A stretch of 9,071 nucleotides of DNA from Nocardioidaceae bacterium (GTDB taxonomy: Bacteria > Actinomycetota > Actinomycetes > Propionibacteriales > Nocardioidaceae): NCBI GenBank assembly GCA_013696015.1, contig JACCZI010000271.1:1-9071 (forward strand), in the 5' to 3' direction. This document shows, piece by piece, positions 5,271 to 9,071 of this stretch. How positions within the stretch are numbered: the stretch's first letter is position 1; the number at the start of each line of letters is the position of its first letter. The translations under genes were made by a program, and so were the position numbers. The notes under the pieces are model-generated. The model saw nothing but the letters and a program-made list of their open reading frames with translations. It made no database searches and was not told the DNA's origin.

Positions 5271-7279
5271 GGGGCCGCTCCCACAGCGTGCTCGGACGGC
5301 TCGTCGTCGAGGATCTCACCGGTGGCGGTGTTGACCGCGGCTGCGGTGCCGCTGCGCGGGATGGAGGCCGCCAGCGCTGTCACGATCGCCTCGGCGGTGC
5401 GGTGCCCCACCCCGGGGACGGCGGCGAGGTCGTCAGCGGTGGCTGCTCGCAGCCGCTTGAGCGACCCGAAGTGCCTGAGCAGCGTCCGGCGACGTACCTC
5501 GCCGAGTCCGGGCACCTCGTCGAGGATGCTCTCGACCATCGACTTCGAGCGACGGCCTCGATGGTGGGTGATCGCAAAGCGATGTGCCTCGTCTCGGATG
5601 CGCTGCAACAGGTAGAGGCCTTCGCTGGTGCGCGCCAGGATGACCGGGTCGGGCCCGCCCGGCAGCCAGACCTCCTCAAGCCGCTTCGCCAGCCCGCAGA
5701 CCGGTACGTCGTCGATGCCGAGCGCTGTGAGCGCCTGCGCCGCCGCCGCAACCTGCGCCGGGCCTCCGTCGACCACGACGAGCCCGGGCGCGTACGCGAA
5801 CTTGTGCGGCCGCCCGGTCTCCGGGTCGACGAGCAGCGGCCGCTCGGTCGAGATGTCGTCGGCGGCCCCGACGTTGCGCGCCCGGTCGTCGAGCATGCGG
5901 CGGAAACGCCGGGTGATCACCTCGCGCATCGCGGCGACGTCGTTCTGACCATCGACGCCCCGGATCACGAAGCGGCGGTACTCGCCCTTCCGGGGCAACC
6001 CGTCCTCGAAGACCACCATGGAGGCCACAACCTCCGTGCCGTGCAAGTTGGACACGTCGTAGCACTCGATCCGCAGCGGAGCCTCCTTCAGACCCAGCGC
6101 GTCCTGGATCTCCTCCAACGCCCGGTTCCGCGTCGTGAGGTCACTGGCCCGTCGAGTCTTGTGGGTCGCCAGTGACTGGCCGGCGTTGCGAGCGACGGTC
6201 TCCAGCAGAGACCGTTTGTCGCCACGCTGCGGGATGCGGATCGACACCCGCCCGCCGCGCCGCTCCTCGAGCCAGGTGGCCAACGCCTCGGCGTCCGCCG
6301 GCAGCGCCGGCACCAGCACCTCTCGGGGGATCACATCGCGGCTCTCGTCGTCGTACAGCTTCAGCAGCGCCCGCTCCACCAGGTCACCGGTCCCGGCGTC
6401 GTCCATCTTGTCGGCCACCCAGCCCCGCTGGCCGCGGATGCGCCCGCCTCGGACGGAGAAGATCTGCACGGCCACCTCGAGCGGGTCCTCGGCCACCGCC
6501 AGCACGTCGGCGTCAGTGCCGTCTGCCAGCACGACCGCGTTCTTGGCCATGGCCCGGTCGAGGGCGCCGAGGTCGTCGCGGATCCGGGCGGCCCGCTCGA
6601 ACTCCAGCTCGCGCGACGCCGCCCGCATCTCGCGCTCGAGGCGCTTGACGTACGTCGTGGTCTGACCGGCCATGAAGTCGCAGAAGTCGTCGACGATCTC
6701 CCGGTGCTCCTCGGCGTCGACCCGGCCGACGCAGGGGGCGCTGCACTTGCCGATGTAGCCGAGCAGGCACGGCCGCCCGATCTGCGCGGACCGTTTGAAG
6801 ACACCGGCGGAGCAGGAGCGCATCGGGAAGACGCGCAGCAGCAGGTCGACGGTCTCCCGGATCGCCCAGGCGTGGCTGTAGGGGCCGAAATAGCGCACGC
6901 CTTTGCGTTTGGGTCCTCGGCCGACCATAACGCGGGGAAACTCCTCGTCGAGGGTGACGGCCAGCCACGGGTAGGACTTGTCGTCGCGGTACTTGACGTT
7001 GAACCGGGGGTCGAACTGCTTGATCCAGGTGTACTCCAGCTGCAGTGCCTCGACCTCGTTGGAGACAACCGTCCAGTCCACCTTCGCGGCGGTCGTCACC
7101 ATCGTCTGGGTGCGGGAGTGCAGGTGGGAGACGTCCTGGAAGTACGAGGACAGCCGGCTGCGCAGAGACGTGGCCTTGCCGACGTAGATGACCGTGCCGT
7201 GCGCGTCGCGGAAGCGGTAGACGCCCGGCGCGTCCGGGATGGCGCCAGGCGCCGGCCGGTAGGTCGCAGGATCCGCCAC
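5267..7279 (-). CDS. uvrC: Excinuclease ABC subunit C
   Basis: UvrC joins UvrB on damaged DNA and cuts both sides of the lesion in nucleotide-excision repair. The 670-residue protein has the full layout. The GIY-YIG nuclease (3' incision) is at about 14-95, with GVY at 19-21, YVG at 32-34 and NEVEALQLE at 74-82. Four cysteines, 156, 171, 179 and 183, match the spacing of the cluster reported to hold [4Fe-4S]. The UvrB-binding UVR motif is ELEFERAARIRDDLGALDRA at 224-243. The RNase H-like domain (5' incision) has ECYDVSNLHG (Asp408), QND (Asp447), VVVDGG (Asp504) and EAHRF (His566). Two helix-hairpin-helix units are at 588-636. GTG 7279 is chosen because homologues begin .ADP..YRP.PG; the frame stays open upstream to 7708, but that part is unlike UvrC and overlaps the divergent gene. 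The start looks leaderless. Confidence 0.98.
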   Translation of the reverse strand: MADPATYRPAPGAIPDAPGVYRFRDAHGTVIYVGKATSLRSRLSSYFQDVSHLHSRTQTMVTTAAKVDWTVVSNEVEALQLEYTWIKQFDPRFNVKYRDDKSYPWLAVTLDEEFPRVMVGRGPKRKGVRYFGPYSHAWAIRETVDLLLRVFPMRSCSAGVFKRSAQIGRPCLLGYIGKCSAPCVGRVDAEEHREIVDDFCDFMAGQTTTYVKRLEREMRAASRELEFERAARIRDDLGALDRAMAKNAVVLADGTDADVLAVAEDPLEVAVQIFSVRGGRIRGQRGWVADKMDDAGTGDLVERALLKLYDDESRDVIPREVLVPALPADAEALATWLEERRGGRVSIRIPQRGDKRSLLETVARNAGQSLATHKTRRASDLTTRNRALEEIQDALGLKEAPLRIECYDVSNLHGTEVVASMVVFEDGLPRKGEYRRFVIRGVDGQNDVAAMREVITRRFRRMLDDRARNVGAADDISTERPLLVDPETGRPHKFAYAPGLVVVDGGPAQVAAAAQALTALGIDDVPVCGLAKRLEEVWLPGGPDPVILARTSEGLYLLQRIRDEAHRFAITHHRGRRSKSMVESILDEVPGLGEVRRRTLLRHFGSLKRLRAATADDLAAVPGVGHRTAEAIVTALAASIPRSGTAAAVNTATGEILDDEPSEHAVGAAP

Positions 7280-7286
7280 GGTCTCC

Positions 7287-7292
7287 AGCCTA
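7287..7292 (-). promoter_or_regulatory. Possible -10 box of a leaderless uvrC transcript
   Basis: TAGGCT on the minus strand ends 7 nt before the GTG at 7279, the geometry of actinobacterial leaderless genes, in which transcription starts on or next to the start codon. The only purine-rich run, GGAG, is just 3 nt from the GTG, too close to act as a normal Shine-Dalgarno. The hexamer is identical to the -10 proposed for gap. I see no good -35 at 16-19 bp. Confidence 0.4.
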
Positions 7293-7330
7293 CGAGCCGG
7301 CGAGGACAGCCGGGCGCCAGCGCACCGGTT

Positions 7331-7360
7331 TGTGCCGGAGCGGACGACGGATGCGGCACA
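7331..7360. repeat. Inverted repeat TGTGCCG-n16-CGGCACA
   Basis: Two perfect 7-bp arms, 7331-7337 and 7354-7360, are separated by 16 bp, so their centres are 23 bp apart, about two helical turns. They lie in the middle of the divergent region. This could be an operator for a dimeric regulator. It does not resemble the actinobacterial SOS box (TCGAAC-n4-GTTCGA), so it gives no sign of LexA control of uvrC. Chance is possible in such GC-rich DNA. Confidence 0.35.
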
Positions 7361-7396
7361 CTCGACCCGTGCGAATGGATTGCCGTCCAGGACGTC

Positions 7397-7402
7397 GGTG
7401 AG
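7397..7402 (+). promoter_or_regulatory. Ribosome binding site of the TTC38-like gene
   Basis: GGTGAG lies 6 nt before the ATG at 7409 and decides that start. The frame is open far upstream, but that stretch is the antisense of uvrC. Confidence 0.5.
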
Positions 7403-7408
7403 CCGGAC

Positions 7409-8746
7409 ATGCTCCTCCCCCGTGCCGGCGCCCCGCTGCCCTCGGACCTCTACGACCTGCCGCTGACGACGTCGGCTGACGCCGCCGCCGACTACAACCG
7501 CGGGGTCCAGGCGCTGCTGTCGGTGCAACGCGGTGCATTCGCCATGATCGCGGCGGCGGTCGACCGCGATCCCGGCTTCGCCCTCGGCCATGCGGCGCTG
7601 GCGCTGCTGGGACACGAATACTGCGCGCCGGTCGACCTGCCCGCGCGGGTGGTCAGCGCCCGCCGACACGCCGCCCGGGCGACAGACCGGGAGCGATCTC
7701 ACGTGCACGCTGTGCTCTCACACCTTGAGGGGGACAGCGGGCCTCTGCTGCGACACCTCGACGCCCATCCCCGGGACGCGCTGCTGCTGAGCGTCGCGAT
7801 CCCGACCATCGCGTTCGCGGGCGTCACGACCGTTCCGTCACAGGCCTGGCAGGTGGTGGAGCGGTGCCGGCCCGCGTACGGCAGCGACTGGTGGTATCGC
7901 GGGCTGCTGGCGTTCGTACGGCAGGAACAGCGGCGGTTCGACGAGGCGTACGACCTCGCGTGCCTGTCCCTGCGCGAGGAACCCGGTGCCGGCCACTCCG
8001 TCCACGCCCGCGCCCACGTGCACTACGAGACCGGTGACCACGCCGCAGGCCTTGCCTGGCTCGACGGCTGGATCGCGAGCCGCGGCGCGTCGGTCGAGAA
8101 CTGCACACACTTCGCGTGGCACGCCGCGTTGCACGAGCTGGCCCAGTGCGACCTGGCGGCGGTCCGCCAGCGCTTCGACTCCCAGCTTGCCCCACCCGCC
8201 GTCAGCGGCTGCCGGGCAATCGTCGACGCCGCGCCCCTGCTATGGAAGTGGGCGCTGACCCCCGGTGCTAGCGCGGTGCCTGAGGCGGACCGGCTGCTGG
8301 CCGAGGCTCCCGTGCAGGACCTGGAGACCCCGCGGACACCGTTCATGGCGATGCACGCCGCCATCTCGGCGTGCGCCGCCGGGGACACCGACCTGCTACG
8401 ACGGCTCCACCGCTGGTGCCTGGGCTCACCGGACCCGACGCTGGTCGAGGTGGTCGCTCCGCTGGCCGCCGCCCTGCTCCTGATGGTCGAGGGTCAGGCT
8501 TCGCAGTCCGCCGACGGGCTGGCTCGTCTGGGCGCGTCGCTGTGGCGCTGTGGAGGCAGCGATGCGCAGCGGGAGGTCGTGGAGGACACGCGCATCGGCG
8601 CGCTGCTGGCGGCCGGCCGTCACGACGAGGCCCGGCGGCTCCTGGACCGTCGACTGGACCGTCGCCGCTGCCGCCGGGACGAGATGTGGCGGGAGTCGGC
8701 GGCACGTCCGCTCAGGCGACGACCAGATCCGAGCCGTCGACACTGA
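7409..8746 (+). CDS. Tetratricopeptide-type protein resembling TTC38 family
   Basis: The 445-residue helical protein has no signal peptide or membrane segment. It resembles the poorly characterised TTC38 family of TPR-like proteins, found in animals and many bacteria. The N-terminal DLYDLPLTTSADAAADYNRGV (13-33) is typical, as is a first repeat-like pair at about 30-65. The most family-like part is GHSVHARAHVHYETGD (195-210) and NCTHFAWHAALHELAQCDL (231-249), with clustered histidines 196, 199, 203, 205, 234, 238 and 242. A last repeat, ALLAAGRHDEARRLLDRRL, is at 398-416. The molecular function is not known; such proteins usually act as scaffolds, though the histidines could bind metal. It is transcribed away from uvrC, and its arginine-rich tail overlaps the convergent Rieske gene by 35 bp. 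The tail after about residue 430 may be an extension or the effect of a late frameshift. Confidence 0.85.
   Translation: MLLPRAGAPLPSDLYDLPLTTSADAAADYNRGVQALLSVQRGAFAMIAAAVDRDPGFALGHAALALLGHEYCAPVDLPARVVSARRHAARATDRERSHVHAVLSHLEGDSGPLLRHLDAHPRDALLLSVAIPTIAFAGVTTVPSQAWQVVERCRPAYGSDWWYRGLLAFVRQEQRRFDEAYDLACLSLREEPGAGHSVHARAHVHYETGDHAAGLAWLDGWIASRGASVENCTHFAWHAALHELAQCDLAAVRQRFDSQLAPPAVSGCRAIVDAAPLLWKWALTPGASAVPEADRLLAEAPVQDLETPRTPFMAMHAAISACAAGDTDLLRRLHRWCLGSPDPTLVEVVAPLAAALLLMVEGQASQSADGLARLGASLWRCGGSDAQREVVEDTRIGALLAAGRHDEARRLLDRRLDRRRCRRDEMWRESAARPLRRRPDPSRRH
8642..8664 (+). repeat. Short tandem repeat inside the TTC38-like gene
   Basis: A 12-bp unit beginning CTGGACCGTCGA occurs twice in tandem, the second copy lacking its last base. 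It encodes Leu-Asp-Arg-Arg twice, near residues 412-419 of the arginine-rich C-terminus, and keeps the reading frame. Probably a small slippage duplication. Confidence 0.6.
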
Positions 8747-9071
8747 CCTCCATCGCAGGCAGCGGGTTCGGCGCCGGGCCACCGAGCACCGAGCCGTCCT
8801 CGATCGAATACATGCTGCCGTGGCAGTTGCAGTTGATCGTCTCGGTCACAGCCGCGACGGGGCATCCGCTGTGAGTACAGATCGACGAGAACGCCTTGAA
8901 GTCACCCTTCATCGGCTGAGTCACGACCACCTGCGGGTCCTCATAGATCGTGCCGCCGCCGACGGGGACGTCCGCGGCCGGGCCGACGACCGTGCCGCCA
9001 CCGTCGGTGCCGCCGTCACCCTTGGTGGCGCCTCCCGGCGTGTCGCTCGAGCCGCTGGCTGCGGGGGTCTC
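8712..9071 (-). CDS. Rieske [2Fe-2S] protein, C-terminal part (5' end off the right edge)
   Basis: The last 119 residues are visible. Box I is CTHSGC at visible residues 65-70 and box II is CNCHG at 81-85. By analogy with the bc1 Rieske protein, Cys65, His67, Cys81 and His84 would ligate the cluster, and Cys70-Cys83 would form the stabilising disulfide. The protein is therefore probably a high-potential electron carrier or redox centre. Before the fold lies a flexible Gly/Ser/Thr-rich segment (about visible residues 1-33), the sort of linker that follows a Tat signal or lipoprotein anchor in small actinobacterial Rieske proteins. The signal itself would be beyond the window, so export is inference. 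The small size of the fold does not suggest QcrA of the bc1 complex or a ring-hydroxylating dioxygenase. The gene ends inside the convergent TTC38-like gene. An internal GTG at 8930 would cut off the start of the fold and is not a likely start. Confidence 0.92.
   Translation of the reverse strand, partial: ETPAASGSSDTPGGATKGDGGTDGGGTVVGPAADVPVGGGTIYEDPQVVVTQPMKGDFKAFSSICTHSGCPVAAVTETINCNCHGSMYSIEDGSVLGGPAPNPLPAMEVSVDGSDLVVA

Larger units (their letters stand above)
7280..7408. other. Divergent intergenic region between uvrC and the TTC38-like gene
   Basis: These 129 bp carry start signals in both directions: the uvrC TAGGCT box on the minus strand and a Shine-Dalgarno (7397-7402) for the plus-strand gene. 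An inverted repeat is centred between them. No convincing -10/-35 pair is seen for the plus-strand gene. A tiny plus-strand frame, GTG 7369 to TGA 7401 (10 codons), ends 7 nt before the ATG at 7409; it could be a leader but may well be chance. Confidence 0.4.

Noticed and set aside
4278..5615. Long plus-strand frame opposite rapZ and the uvrC 3' end (445 codons)
   Set aside because: It crosses two firmly identified minus-strand genes and has no recognisable domain; an antisense artefact of high GC3.
6704..7408. Upstream open extension of the TTC38-like frame
   Set aside because: It is the antisense of the uvrC N-terminal coding region with no family resemblance. A good Shine-Dalgarno precedes ATG 7409.
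7280..7408. LexA/SOS box for uvrC
   Set aside because: I looked for TCGAAC-n4-GTTCGA or a near match on both strands and found none. The inverted repeat at 7331-7360 has a different sequence and spacing.
7280..7708. Upstream open extension of the uvrC frame to 7708
   Set aside because: The extra 143 residues do not resemble UvrC, lie across the divergent gene and its spacer, and homologues start at the position of GTG 7279. An open antisense frame is expected in GC-rich coding DNA.
1..9071. Mobile element, CRISPR array, toxin-antitoxin pair or phage defence system
   Set aside because: No transposase, integrase, spaced repeats, or small paired genes are present. Gene order is that of a conserved chromosomal core region.

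Overview
This is a GC-rich stretch (roughly 70% G+C by eye) with dense, mostly minus-strand genes. It is the conserved actinobacterial cluster uvrC - rapZ - yvcK (glmR/cuvA) - whiA, leading into the glycolytic genes gap and pgk. WhiA, the arginine-containing P-loop of RapZ, GTG starts, 4-bp GTGA gene overlaps and TAnnnT-type -10 boxes all point to an actinomycete. Nothing in the window fixes the genus.

Layout, following the minus strand from high to low coordinates. The 3' part of a gene for an exported-looking Rieske [2Fe-2S] protein enters at the right edge (8712-9071). A plus-strand gene for a TTC38-like tetratricopeptide-type protein (7409-8746) converges on it with a 35-bp overlap. A divergent intergenic region (7280-7408) separates that gene from uvrC (5267-7279). 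uvrC, rapZ (4356-5270) and yvcK (3400-4359) are joined by two GTGA overlaps. After a 119-bp gap with a possible promoter come whiA (2297-3280) and, 16-19 bp further on, a class I SAM-dependent O-methyltransferase (1609-2277). A 122-bp... gap region with a possible promoter precedes gap (481-1485). A 155-bp intergenic region containing a perfect 32-bp palindrome separates gap from pgk, whose N-terminal third or less lies in the window (1-325).

How the genes fit together: uvrC is nucleotide-excision repair. RapZ and YvcK are, in other bacteria, linked to amino-sugar supply for peptidoglycan. WhiA is a DNA-binding regulator of division or sporulation genes. GAPDH and PGK catalyse consecutive steps of lower glycolysis. 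The methyltransferase and the TTC38-like protein are the least explained members.

I found no phage, insertion sequence, CRISPR array, RNA gene or convincing new multi-gene system. The points most worth a second look are non-coding: the gap-pgk palindrome, an apparently leaderless uvrC start, an 11-bp-period direct repeat upstream of whiA, and an inverted repeat between uvrC and the TTC38-like gene. All promoter calls were made by eye.
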